Shown here: in pieces, positions 22,850-33,501 of the stretch
Numbering within the stretch: the stretch's first letter is position 1
Layout of the letters: the number at the start of each line of letters is the position of its first letter
Assembly (NCBI GenBank): GCA_020809705.1
Contig: CP085833.1
Coordinates: 62,001 to 126,000 of the forward strand
Direction of reading: 5' to 3'
Length of the DNA stretch: 64,000 nucleotides
DNA from: Calonectria ilicicola
Taxonomy: Eukaryota; Ascomycota; Sordariomycetes; Hypocreales; Nectriaceae
Notes under the pieces: generated by a model
What the model was told of the DNA's origin: nothing
Seen by the model: the letters and a program-made list of their open reading frames with translations, nothing else
Database searches by the model: none
Made by a program: the position numbers and the translations under genes

Positions 22850-23774
22850 TGCTCAAGAACTAATACAATACAATTGTTTGTTTGCTTTATTATCAATGCA
22901 GAATCTTACATAGTAATTATGATACCTTCAGAGCGTTTTTGGTCATTAACCATGTCACGGAGATGCGCCTTCATTTAACGACGCGTCCAACTAGCTTTAG
23001 GCTATTCCGTATACAGTTAGTGTGGAGACGCGAAATTAGACACGCCAACGTGCCTTCATCCTCTCGCTGACAACTCAAGAGTGGGGAAGTCAAATTTTCA
23101 GACATGGGACAAGGTGACAGAAAGTGCTGCAATCTAAGGTCGGGAAAATATTATTGCGATAGAAATTGAGAAGATTATGTAATACATGGGGTAGGTTATG
23201 TTATCCATAACTCTTCTTCATGTAGGTAAAATAGGGTAAAATATTCCGAATTATTTAATCTTTCGATTAATTAGTCATTTTATGTCAAATTTAATAAATT
23301 AGGGAGCTCTAGGATTTGATTTAGATCTGAGTAAGGTTAGCTGAATTGACCCTATGCTAGGTGAAAGTTGACCAAGCGCATCATATCGGCAGAGCTTGTG
23401 ACAACACAAGTACAATGACAATTCAGATATACGTAACAATGTCGATTTTCGCCAATAAACGTCTAAGATATCAGCTAAGACATATACTGTCTACCCGTTC
23501 ATTCATACTCCTACTTTTTGTCATTGGTACTGCAGTAGTTACCAGTCTAGTTACCTCGGTTACATTGCCTCGGCTGTAGGGTAGGTGTGGCTCCATAGCG
23601 GGTACTGTCCGGAAAGTCTCCTGGGGTAAGCGACGCGTCATGAGGTGCATGCGAGCTGACCACTCCAATACGGCTAAAACATGCTTGTAGATGCTGCTCG
23701 TTGATTTAAGAAAACGCTCCCTTGAATGGTGTTCTAGTTGCTCTGGTTATTGTCAAACCGCACCGCCCCCCACC
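22850..23774. promoter_or_regulatory. Promoter of the lyase-hydratase fusion
   Basis: 925 nt. CCTCGG at 23554-23559 and 23568-23573, about 200 nt before the ATG. The stretch 23140-23340 is strongly AT-rich. Small ORFs show nothing recognisable. Confidence 0.5.
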
Positions 23775-25797
23775 ATGATTACCTTTGCTTCACGTTCGCG
23801 CTTGTTGACGCCTGTGAAATTACATATTCATCAAACTCCTATGCACAATAAAATCAACAATATCTCGCTGATAAAGGTTAATCCTTTACGCCTATCGACT
23901 AAGCTTTACTCATCATTGCATACTAGGCGACATGTTGAAATCGTGGAGGTAGGGCCACGAGATGGATTACAAAATCTGAAGTCATCCATCCCTACAACCA
24001 CCAAGGTTGAACTTATACGCAGACTAGCCAACACTGGCTTGGTAAACATCGAAGCGACTTCTTTTGTATCCCCGAAGTGGGTCCCCCAGCTGGCTGATGG
24101 GGCCATTGTCATGAAAGAGATCCTTGAGCAACCCGGTCATCAACATCGATCTCGTCAGCTCAATTATCCGGTCTTGGCGCCAAACCTCAAAGGGCTCGAA
24201 AATGCTAGCCGAGCTGGTGCCAAGGAGATAGTAGTATTTGCTTCTGTAACGGAGGCATTTAGCAAAGCAAATCAAAATTGTACCGTGGAAGAAGCCCTTA
24301 AGCAATGTGAAGCTGTCACCAAGCAAGCTCTCAAGCTTGGGATTAAAGTACGCGGGTTAGTATATGAAATCTTGTGTTTTCAGTTCGCGAATTAATTTCT
24401 GACTTGATGTCAATCTTCACAGGGTCGTTTCTTGCATCTTTTCTGATCCCTTTTCGGGTCCAACGCCACCAGAAGCAGTCGTACCGGTGGTACGAAGACT
24501 GCTACAAATGGGCTGCTATGAGGTTGGATTGGGGGACACCCTGGGTGTCGGTACGCCAAAGAATGTTCAAGAAGTACTTGACAAGCTGTTGTCAGAGATA
24601 CCTGCCAGCAAACTTGCCGGCCACTTTCACGACACTTACGGTCAGGGCATCGCCAACATTGTCCGTGCGTATGAGATGGGGCTGAGGAAATTTGATAGCA
24701 GTGTTGCCGGCCTCGGGGGCTGCCCCTATGCGCCCGGTGCCCGAGGCAACGTGGCAACTGAGGATGTTATCTATACACTTGAGAACGCTGGTATCAGCAC
24801 AGGAGTGGATCTAGACAAGCTCTGTGACGTTGGACACTGGATATCTAAGGAAATCGGGATTCCGTATGGGAGCAGAGCCGGTGCTGCATTAATTTCTAAT
24901 AGAGAGACAGTTGCCCGCGGCCAGACGCAACCTTCATCGCCAAAGACAACGAGGTCATGGGAGGTTGTGGAGGACACTGGCGAGTATCGCGTGTCTCGTT
25001 CGGATACCGTCCTAAAAGTCACACTAACACGGCCCAAAAATGGAAATGCGTTGACTGATTCCATGCTGGAAGGTCTGACTGCTCTCTTCAAGAAGCTATC
25101 GGAGGAGCCGTCAATATATCACGTTGTTATCGAATCAGAGGGCAAGTATTTCTGCACAGGAATGGATCTCAGTGGGGACACAACTACAGCCGATGGTTCG
25201 GGTGAGTCAAGTTACTACTCCAAAGTTGTTGCTTTGTATGAAGCACTCGATCATCTTCCCCAAACAACTATTGCCGCGGTGGATGGACCCTGCTTCGGCG
25301 GAGGAGTTGGGTTGACCTTTGTATGTGACGTTCGGCTGGTGTCTCCGCAGGCCCGTTGGACCCTGAGCGAGATCAAGATCGGCGTCAGCCCAGCCGTAAT
25401 TTCCAAATATCTTGTTCGCGAATGGGGTGTTTCGATGGCACGGGAGGGTATGCTTTCCGGAAGAGAAATTTACCCCGATGAGCTGGCCCGAGTGGGAGTC
25501 ATTCACCGGGTGAGTGACAATGAGACGCCACTTGCGGCCCTGGTCGACGGTTATCTTGACCAACTAGAAAAATGCGCTCCTCGTTCCGCTGCTGTGAATA
25601 AGGAGCTGACAAGAGTGGGTTGGTCTTCCCCGGAAAGTGAAGCACAGGCAAACCTGATTAGGAAAACTTTCGGCGCCATGATGGAGCCTGGGTCTGAGGG
25701 TGAGCATGGAATCTCACAATTCCAGAAGAAAGTCAAGAACTTTAGCTGGAAAGATTTTTGGGGCGGTCGGAGCCCTGTCAAGGAGCCCATTTACTGA
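23775..25797 (+). CDS. Fused HMG-CoA lyase and LiuC/AtuE-type enoyl-CoA hydratase, mitochondrial
   Basis: Exons 23775-24355 and 24423-25797, giving 651 aa in one uninterrupted frame. The start at 23775 (CCACCATGAT) is preferred over an in-frame ATG at 23691. Residues 1-53 are a basic presequence. HMG-CoA lyase spans about 54-350: EVGPRDGLQ (Arg62, Asp63), the metal-binding HFHD (His261, His263), and the catalytic loop GLGGCPYAPGARGN with Cys294. After a linker (about 355-380) a crotonase domain runs from 381 to 651: FCTGMDLS, CFGGGVGLTFVCD, and TLSEIKIGVSPAVIS with Glu510. The G-G-G-x-G-L ... S-E-[IV]-[KR]-[IL]-G pattern recalls bacterial methylglutaconyl-/isohexenylglutaconyl-CoA hydratases (LiuC/AtuE). 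Hydratase plus lyase are consecutive steps: 3-methylglutaconyl-CoA to HMG-CoA to acetyl-CoA plus acetoacetate. Confidence 0.93.
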
Positions 25798-26644
25798 CTG
25801 ATTGAGAGTTCAAGAGTTAACTTTGTTCACCTTAGTGCCCAGACTGAGAATGGAATTTCGGAGCACCTGATCTGTTTCCGTGTCTATTTGTCTTGTTAAA
25901 TGATACTTATGAGGGTTAAATATGGAAACCATCCCCCAATATCTGTAATGAGCCAAAGATCGCAATTCAGCTCAGTTGATTTTGATTAAGAGAGATAGTC
26001 ATAGAAATGCTAAATTCTCCATGAGAATAAATAAGAGTTATGATTAAACAAGGCATTCATCTTTCAGAGTAGAATCTGGGAGAAATAAATGGGTTAGATT
26101 CTGGTTTTAAGACCAGGAGCTTCTGGGGGAGACCTGTCATGTCTGTGGCTGGAAACTCATGGCTTCAACATTACAAACACCTTGTTGAAGAACCACGATA
26201 CTAAGGTTTCTGCGGTATTAATGTTTGATAGCCATCATGATAAAATAAAAACTTTCTCACAAGCCGTGGGTTATGCATTGCACGATGGAAATGGTTTGGA
26301 GTGCTGTGTGGTTGAGAGATGAAGGTCAGAAAGGGCTGATAAACGTACACATGACCTTTAGCATGGTCTCTAGTCTCTGGCATTAAATACGATAACCTGT
26401 TGATTTATAGAGAACAACAAAATCTTTGGAAATATGATAACTGACAGATAGAACAGTTTCTTGATGCCTTCATTCACACCCTACTCTCATCTATCGACAC
26501 ACTACCACTTGAACATACCCACAATGGTAGATAACCTTCTTTTACGCACAAAATAACGGCTAAGAATATAATTTCGAGAGCTCTTACATACGTTGCTCAC
26601 TATCAAAAGCACTGAAAGATTAGATACAAAAAACGAAGCGTTCC
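25798..26644. other. Convergent 3' intergenic region
   Basis: 847 nt between the fusion gene and BVMO 1 3' ends. AT-rich, no CCTCGG, no credible ORF. Confidence 0.6.
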
Positions 26645-28588
26645 TCATTGGATTTCAAAGTCATCGAAATTAGGTTTCATAACCATGCTGTGATACTCGG
26701 ACGTATGCCATGGAGCGTTCACACTCTGTCTGCCGAAGCTGTTGACGTAGTATCCGCTGCCGTGTCGCTCCCAGATGAGCTCCTTGCTTTTAGCATCAAG
26801 TTTGGCATTGTAATCGTCAAATATGTCTCTGCGACACTCAATCGATTTCTTGTCGTTCTCGATCAAGTGGACGATAGCGTCAGCAGTGTAGCGTGACCAA
26901 ATCTCGCCCCAAGAATAAAACCCGCCCGACCGTGGTTGGTGGTTAGGACCGTATAGAGAGAAGAAATTTGGGAATCCAGGCATCGTAAGGCCAAGATACG
27001 AGCGGGGCCCATCCTTATTCCAAAGATCTTGCAATGTGATTCCGTTTCGGCCAACATACCTGCACGGCCAGAAGTAGTCTGATACTTTAAAGCCAGTGCC
27101 AAGGACAATAATGTCAAACTCGTGATGCTCTCCACTTGCTGTGCGGATGCCGCTTTCTGTGAATCGATCAATGTCTTCGGCAATAAGCTTTACGTTATCG
27201 CGACGGAGAGTGTCGTAGAAGCCGTTGTCCACCACCAATCGGCGCACCAAGGGAGGATAATCTGGCAAGATCTTCTCCAGTAAACCTGGTATTCCTTCGG
27301 CCTTGGAGACTATGTAGTCAGTGAGGGTCTTGCGGACCAGGTCGTTCCTCTGATTGATGACACCACCCTCGGCCTGCCACTCTTCATCGTATGTCTGAAG
27401 GTACTGGAGCTGCTGAGAAGCCACATGAGCTGAATAGCAGAACCAATTCCAGTAATAAGGCATGTTGTCGAACACCCAACGCACGTGTTCGTCAATCTTT
27501 GCACCATAGCCGTCCAACTTCATGGTCCAATTTGGCGTGCGCTGGAAGACAGTGAACTCCTTGGCTTCAGAAGCGACAGCGGATGCGAGCTGAGTACCGG
27601 TCGATCCAGTACCAACAAGAGCAACACGCTTATTGCGATAGTCGACAGTATGATCCCAGTTGGCTGTGTGAAACAAGGGTCGCTTGAAGTCCTTTATTCC
27701 TGGGAAATTTGGCAAGTTTGGTGTTGCAAAGAGTCCGCTTCCACTGACAATGGCATTGCATAGCATGGTTTCTGTTTCGCCGCTTGAATGCTTGATAATA
27801 AGTTCCCACTGACCCGAGTCCTCATGCCACACCGCGCTGATTACTTCACGATTAAAGTAGAAACGATCTTTCACTTTGTACCGATCTGCAACATACTCCA
27901 GGTATTTGCGTGTTTCCCCGGCTGTTGCGTAATATTCTGACCATGGATAATTCTTGACAAACTTGAATTGGAACAGATAGCTGGACGTATCCACTCTGGC
28001 ATCTGGATAGGTGTTGAGGAGCCAGGTACCGCCAATGCCGCCTTGGCGCTCCAGCACTTGAAAATTGAGGCCAAGGTTGTTGAACTGCACAGCCGCAGCA
28101 AGACCGCTAATACCGGCGCCAATTACAACAATTTTGAAATTTGCAATCTTTTCAGCTGATGGCTTCTTGTCACTCCATTGAGCGTTCCGGGAAAATTCAT
28201 CAAACGCCAGTTCCTCATAGTCGTAGTTGAACTCACGGTCTCCGACTGGCTCGTCACCGAAAAGATCCGCCAGCTTCCTTGTCTCTGCCTTGGAGGGTGG
28301 TGGCGGGATAGGGTCATCAGGTTTGCGTTTGGATAGATACTGAAGCGCCTTCTCTTTTAGAAGCGGCGCGTCTTCATCAGCCAAAGCATGGGCAAACATG
28401 GCGCCTCCACGAATGGCACGTCGACGGGTGCCCATTTTGGCCAGGTCAGGGTCACCCGTCACCTGAAGCAAAGCGAGTCGCAACGCATTCAGGTTAGACT
28501 TCTCAATAGCTGTGCGGATGAAGTCAATGTTGATCGGCTTGATGCCATTGACGATACCATTAACGTGAGGAGCCGTATCATTTACCAT
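26645..28588 (-). CDS. Baeyer-Villiger monooxygenase 1, HAPMO-type
   Basis: Single exon, 647 aa. About 150 residues precede the FAD domain and include IRTAIEKSNLNALRLALLQ and TGDPDLAKM, like the extra N-terminal domain of 4-hydroxyacetophenone monooxygenase. FAD-binding GAGISGLAAA lies at about 155-165, and the NADPH Rossmann motif GTGSTGTQLA follows later. The type I BVMO fingerprint region reads FPGIKDFKRPLFHTANWD, keeping Phe, Gly, His-Thr and Trp. RTPNW and GTGFKVSDY are also family-typical. The enzyme inserts one oxygen next to a ketone using NADPH and O2. It is divergent with the acyl-CoA ligase, and the shared promoter holds the best palindromic copy of the island element. Of the three BVMO-like proteins here, this one keeps the fingerprint best. 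Confidence 0.93.
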   Translation of the reverse strand: MVNDTAPHVNGIVNGIKPINIDFIRTAIEKSNLNALRLALLQVTGDPDLAKMGTRRRAIRGGAMFAHALADEDAPLLKEKALQYLSKRKPDDPIPPPPSKAETRKLADLFGDEPVGDREFNYDYEELAFDEFSRNAQWSDKKPSAEKIANFKIVVIGAGISGLAAAVQFNNLGLNFQVLERQGGIGGTWLLNTYPDARVDTSSYLFQFKFVKNYPWSEYYATAGETRKYLEYVADRYKVKDRFYFNREVISAVWHEDSGQWELIIKHSSGETETMLCNAIVSGSGLFATPNLPNFPGIKDFKRPLFHTANWDHTVDYRNKRVALVGTGSTGTQLASAVASEAKEFTVFQRTPNWTMKLDGYGAKIDEHVRWVFDNMPYYWNWFCYSAHVASQQLQYLQTYDEEWQAEGGVINQRNDLVRKTLTDYIVSKAEGIPGLLEKILPDYPPLVRRLVVDNGFYDTLRRDNVKLIAEDIDRFTESGIRTASGEHHEFDIIVLGTGFKVSDYFWPCRYVGRNGITLQDLWNKDGPRSYLGLTMPGFPNFFSLYGPNHQPRSGGFYSWGEIWSRYTADAIVHLIENDKKSIECRRDIFDDYNAKLDAKSKELIWERHGSGYYVNSFGRQSVNAPWHTSEYHSMVMKPNFDDFEIQ

Positions 28589-29642
28589 ACTGACTGCGGC
28601 TAGTTACAAAACTAGGTATAATAAAGAAGAGTAAAAATAGATGCTGGAAGTTATAGTTTACTCAAGAGTGAGATGGCACAAAAGATGATTATAAACTAAC
28701 TAGATACGCTTGGAGCGAGCTGTATTGCCTTTGATGATTGAAGTTCGATCAATGTCCAATTTGACACTCACTCTGTACTTGTTTATGATTAAGTACAGTT
28801 CCAGAAGATGCTTGACTAACACCAAGCTATTTTGTTATAAGAGAGAAAAGGGTTTCGTCCGAGGGCCGAGGGATGCCAGCTGCACCGTGCTTTGTTGCGG
28901 AAAAAGCATGTCGATTCCGATCCAGACAATGTTATCAGTGTCATGCGATTTCAATGTATCATGATATGTTTGCCGTTTCGGCAACTAGAGAGATATGTTG
29001 ATAGTGCAAGTGATATTTGGGTTAAAGCATGACGAATCCAACTTAGGTGACCAGACTAGTTTTGAGACCAAATTTTATTCTAGTAATGGATGAAAGATGG
29101 GACGTTATGATTAATATCAAGTTTGGTATTAGATTCAAATACATTCACGAAGCCTCATAGCTGTAATTCGCCCTGCTCAATGTGATACGCCCTGAATGAG
29201 CTTCCACTTGGACTTCCCAGTAATCAGGCAATTGCAACACATTTCAGTGACTAGAGGTACAAAATTGAACGATAAATGATTTTATTAAAGAAAAATACAC
29301 CGAAACCCCACATTGTGCTGGACAGTTCTACTGGCGATTCGGCCCACGGCAATCCATCCGAGGATTGCCTCGGATACTAAGTAGCTTTTTTTCAGCGCTA
29401 CCCTGGTGACTCTTAGTCTTCCCTGTTATTTCGCTATCAAAATTGGGGTTATTCATTTATGCTTCTTCTCTTGGGGAAAAAAGAGAAACGGGAAAGGAGA
29501 GACGACAAGTCAAAAATAAAGAATAACATTCACATAGTGAGGGCGTGATAGCAAACGGTTTCTGCTTTTAACCCTATCGCGTTGGTGAGCAAATTCCGTG
29601 CGAATTAAAGATGCTATTCCAATCTAGATACTCGGATATTCA
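28589..29642. promoter_or_regulatory. Bidirectional promoter, BVMO 1 / acyl-CoA ligase
   Basis: 1,054 nt. CCGAGG at 28866-28871, an inverted pair TTGCCG/CGGCAA at 28970-28975 and 28979-28984, and the perfect palindrome at 29356-29375 (listed separately). Confidence 0.55.
29356..29375. promoter_or_regulatory. Perfect inverted repeat with two CCGAGG half-sites
   Basis: ATCCGAGG-ATTG-CCTCGGAT: 8-nt arms around a 4-nt spacer. Symmetry and CGG content fit a dimeric Zn2Cys6 factor site. It lies about 270 nt upstream of the ligase start. Confidence 0.6.
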
Positions 29643-31602
29643 ATGTACTTCCCCATTTCTGCCGCCTCGTTTCCTCTTTGTTTAGCTTGGTAGACACTAA
29701 CATACTTGACCAGACCCAACAGACCTTACCGTATGGGAGTGGGCTTTCGAAGACCAAAGATATTCGCCTTTATTCAAGAATCCGCCTACCGAAATTGCAG
29801 GGTTCACAAATGCGGCTACGAATGAGCGTCTGGACTTTGGCCAGATCAAGAAGCGCGCAACATACATTTGCTCAGCCCTGGTCAAAGAGTTTGGAATGCG
29901 AGAGACCGACACCGTGTCGCTATTCGCACCCAATACCATATGGTACCCGGTAGCCATGTTTGCTGTTTTGAGAGCAGGTCAGTATTTCGAATTGGAATTT
30001 CCCCCTTGCATGCAGGACAAAGACCTTGGAAACTCGCTTGAAGAGTTCATATTGTTAGTGCAAAGTCTAACAAGAAGCAACGCCAGGCGGAAGAGTTAAC
30101 GGCGCATCCCCATCATACACCTCTGAGGAGATGGTCAATGCCCTCAAGACTGCGAAGACGAAGTACATCTTCACAGTCGCAGATTCCATTCAAGTTACTA
30201 CTTCAGCCGCTAAGGAAGTCGGTATCCCACCTGAGCGAATTTTCCTGATGGAGGGGAACGTTAGTGGCTATACTTCAATTCATGAGCTATCGGATTTGGG
30301 TAGAAACTATGGGCCTGATGGGCAAGTGCCCATATATCGAATTCCAATAGGAAAGACAAATGACCTTTGTGGATATCTCAATTTTAGTAGCGGGACAACT
30401 GGACTTCCAAAGGCCGTAAGTTCGACGATAATTTACTCATCATGGCTAATTGTGTTGACTGACTTGCAAAAATAGGTCATGCTATCTCATAGGAATGTTA
30501 TCGCACAATGCCTTCAACTTGGAGATGTTGCAGGCGCTGGCAAGAAGCGTTTCCTAGCCAGCTTGCCCTTGTTTCATAGTAAGACGCGATCAAAGAATTC
30601 ATGGATCCAGCCGCAGTCAGATTTCACAAACTGACAGACAGAGTAGTTAGCGGCCTTGTTCGTTTTCTTCATTGGCCTATCGCTAGCAACGACGAATGCA
30701 TCATGCTCCCGCAATTCACGATGGAAAATTTCCTTAGCGCCATCCCCAAATTCCAGATCACAGATTTAACCCTTGTACCCTCTATTGTCATACGCTTGGT
30801 TAACGATCCGGTTGTGGACAAGTATGACTTGAGTAGCGTGAAAGTCATTGCATGTGGCGCCGCGCCTGTGGGACCTCAAGTAATAAAACGGCTTCACGAC
30901 AAAATGCCATGGACTGGTTTCAGGCAAAGCTACGGCATGACAGAATCGTGCTGCTGCCTAAGCACCCACCCACCCGAGTACTACGACTACAAGTATGCAG
31001 ATACGGCGGGCATACTACTGGCGTCCACTGTTGTCAAGATTATTGACTTGGACACTGGTAAAGAGCTTGGCCCAAACGAAGTAGGCGAAATCCTTGTCAA
31101 AGGCCCACAAGTCGCGATGGGCTATCTCGCGAATGCGAAGGAGACGGCTGAAACTTTCGGAGGAGATGGATTCCTACGCACAGGGGACATAGGTACAATT
31201 GATGGCCAAGGCTTTATCCGTATTGTCGACCGTATAAAGGAGATGATCAAGGTCAAGGGCCAGCAGGTTGCTCCAGCCGATTTGGAACAAGTTCTACTTG
31301 GTCACCCGGATGTCGCCGACTGTGCCGTTTTGGGAATACCAGATGAGTATAGTGCAGAACGTCCCAAAGCTTACATTGTTTTAAAGAGCAATAAAAAACC
31401 TAGCGACCTTGTTGGGCGGAAACTCATTCAGTATGTGAAGGAGAAACGAGTGCGATACAAGTGGATCAAAGAGATTGAATTTGTGCTTGAAATCCCAAAA
31501 AGCCCGAGCGGTAAAATCTTGAGAAGACTGTTGCGCAATGTGGAAAAGGGTAAGAACAGTGGATTTGTCGTCAAAGACATCTCAACATCAGCAAGGCTCT
31601 AA
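29643..31602 (+). CDS. Acyl-CoA ligase (4-coumarate-CoA-ligase-like), peroxisomal
   Basis: Exons 29643-29679, 29714-29977, 30087-30415, 30476-30578 and 30647-31602, giving 562 aa. Signatures: the P-loop YLNFSSGTTGLPKA, with an intron directly after PKA, then LPLFHISGLVRF, RQSYGMTE, FLRTGDIG, and the C-terminal lysine motif PKSPSGKILRR. The last three residues ARL form a good PTS1, so the enzyme is expected in peroxisomes with MFE-2. It activates a carboxylic acid with ATP and CoA, presumably the acid released after ring opening. The first intron (29680-29713) is only 34 nt in the best-fitting model; a 43-nt version ending at 29722 also keeps the frame. The exact N-terminus is therefore uncertain, the rest secure. 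Confidence 0.9.
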
Positions 31603-32406
31603 AGATAGATTGAAGATGTATTTAGACTTTACTGAATTGAGCTATTGACTGAATGAGATTTAATTTCGCCGAAATAAGATCAAAAGAGTCGATATACACA
31701 ATAAAAATGATGAATTGTTTTATTTTGCGTGTTGGATCTTTTTATTTTAAACCCCAGTGTTGGATATTATCATCTCGATTAATATCGAACTTCATGGATC
31801 ATCAAGCAAGATCCAAAGGTTTGGAGAGATTTAGATTGGCCGAAATCAAAATTTAGGAACTCTGTTGGTCTTAGTGACTATCAAAGATTGGGTATGAGAA
31901 TCATTGTACGCATCTCATTGTTATTGGCCTCGCGGCGATATCTACTGTTTCCTTTTCGCAAGAGAAGGTGCCCTTTGAAACAAAGGATAAGTTGGATACC
32001 ATTAATTGGAGAGATTGTAATGGATTGAAACTCAGAGTTGTGTGCAAGTTAGTAGACTGTTGGACGCACTATGTTACCGTATGTCTAGTGTAGCGTTTGA
32101 TGCTTTCCTCCGCTGATTCTCCAGCACATCCCACTTCCTGAGCCACCTGGCTCTTTTCGGTGCATCTGGAGGAGCCGGAATTGTACGAAAGGACCCGAGG
32201 CAGGCGGCTTAAATCTGACCGGCCAATGGGGTTCGGTGCCTTGGTTAGATGCAACTCCCCTCGGCAATCACATCAATCTATAAACCCCATAGTATGGAAT
32301 TTGAGCACAATTCAAATTCACCGAACCCAAAAAAGATACGCTTCACATTTTTGAATAACACAAGTTTACTTCGCTTCAGAGAGCCATTTTATTATTGGGG
32401 AACAAA
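31603..32406. promoter_or_regulatory. Ligase 3' region and SDR 1 promoter
   Basis: 804 nt. CCGAGG at 32195-32200 and CCTCGGCAAT at 32259-32268, about 140-210 nt upstream of the SDR start. No credible ORF. Confidence 0.5.
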
Positions 32407-33501
32407 ATGTTATACACTGGAGAGTCAGCTTATATTACAGGTAAGGCAATGTTTTAGACGTGTACGCTATGACTAGCTACTTAAACAGCCTATGTAGGTG
32501 GGGCTAGCGGTATTGCACGAACACTTGCTGCCACCCTCGTCAGTAAAGGGTAAGCGTTTACTTGCGATAAAAGAGCTGACCAGTAACTGAATAATGCTGT
32601 AGGATGAAAGTCGTTATTGCTGACCGTAACCTTGAAGGCGCTGAACAAGCTGCGAGAGAGTTTAATAAGAATGGTGAAGTTGCCTGGGCTGTAGAAGTCG
32701 ATGTTGCAGATTGGGACTCTCAGAAGAACGCGTTTGAAGTGGCTGTGGGAAAACTTGGCAGGGTAGACTACGTTTTCCCCGTCGCAGGGATTACTGAAAG
32801 ACCGTGGAATTCAAAGCAGCCCAGCGGTTCAGGGTTTGTGAAACCAAATTTGGCAGTCCTTGATGTAAACGCCACTGGAGCTTTGTACACCTGCTCTCTT
32901 GCGATCCAGCAATTTAGAACTCAGGAACCAAGCAACTATGGATTTCGTGGCAAGGGTGAGTACCCTCTCTCACAATAAATCTCCACAACCACCGCGCGCA
33001 TTTTCTAATCAAGCTGATGGCTACCTGTAGTCGTCGTCGTATCTTCCGCATGCGGCTTCTACTATATCCCTAGCCTCCCGATCTATACTGGAGCAAAGCA
33101 GTAAGTGCAGGCATAACCCGAATCCAATAAAATAAAATCTAAGACATAGAAGCGCAATAGTTGGATTTGTTCGTACACATGGAAAGATTTTGACGGAAGA
33201 GGCCATCACGCTCAACACAATTTGTCCTACCATAGTCAAAACCGGGATCTCAACCGGAGACTTTTATGACAAGGCGGATGAAAAGGGTCTGTTAATTACT
33301 GTACAGACGTTGGTGGAGGCATTTGAGAACCTTTTGGGAGATTGTACTATCTCTGGTGAAGCTATTGAGATTTTGCCTGGTAACGATGGGTCCAAGATCA
33401 AGGAGGGTGTAGAGTATAGTAACCAGAAGTGTAAGGTGAGCTGTGAGATGGTCGAGGAACGCACATACAACGCATTCAAAGCTGCTGAGTCAACGGGGTG
33501 A
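32407..33501 (+). CDS. Short-chain dehydrogenase/reductase 1 (15-PGDH-like)
   Basis: Exons 32407-32440, 32498-32549, 32603-32955, 33031-33100 and 33153-33501, giving 285 aa. Splicing assembles the cofactor motif ITGGASGIA across exons 1-2. VIADRNLEGAE follows, with the Asp that favours NAD(H). The catalytic segment VVVVSSACGFYYIPSLPIYTGAKHA spans exons 3-5 (Ser, Tyr-x-x-x-Lys). The LNTICPTIVKTG segment is the usual post-catalytic N-x-[IV]-x-P. A role in oxidising a secondary alcohol to the ketone used by a BVMO is plausible (inference). Orientation and spacing put it in tandem with the ligase and the flavin monooxygenase. Confidence 0.88.

Noticed and set aside
17332..25797. Itaconate degradation module (CoA-transferase, carrier, lyase)
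   Set aside because: The lyase has HMG-CoA lyase motifs (HFHD, GLGGCPYAPGARGN) instead of citramalyl-CoA lyase features, and no MaoC-type itaconyl-CoA hydratase is adjacent.
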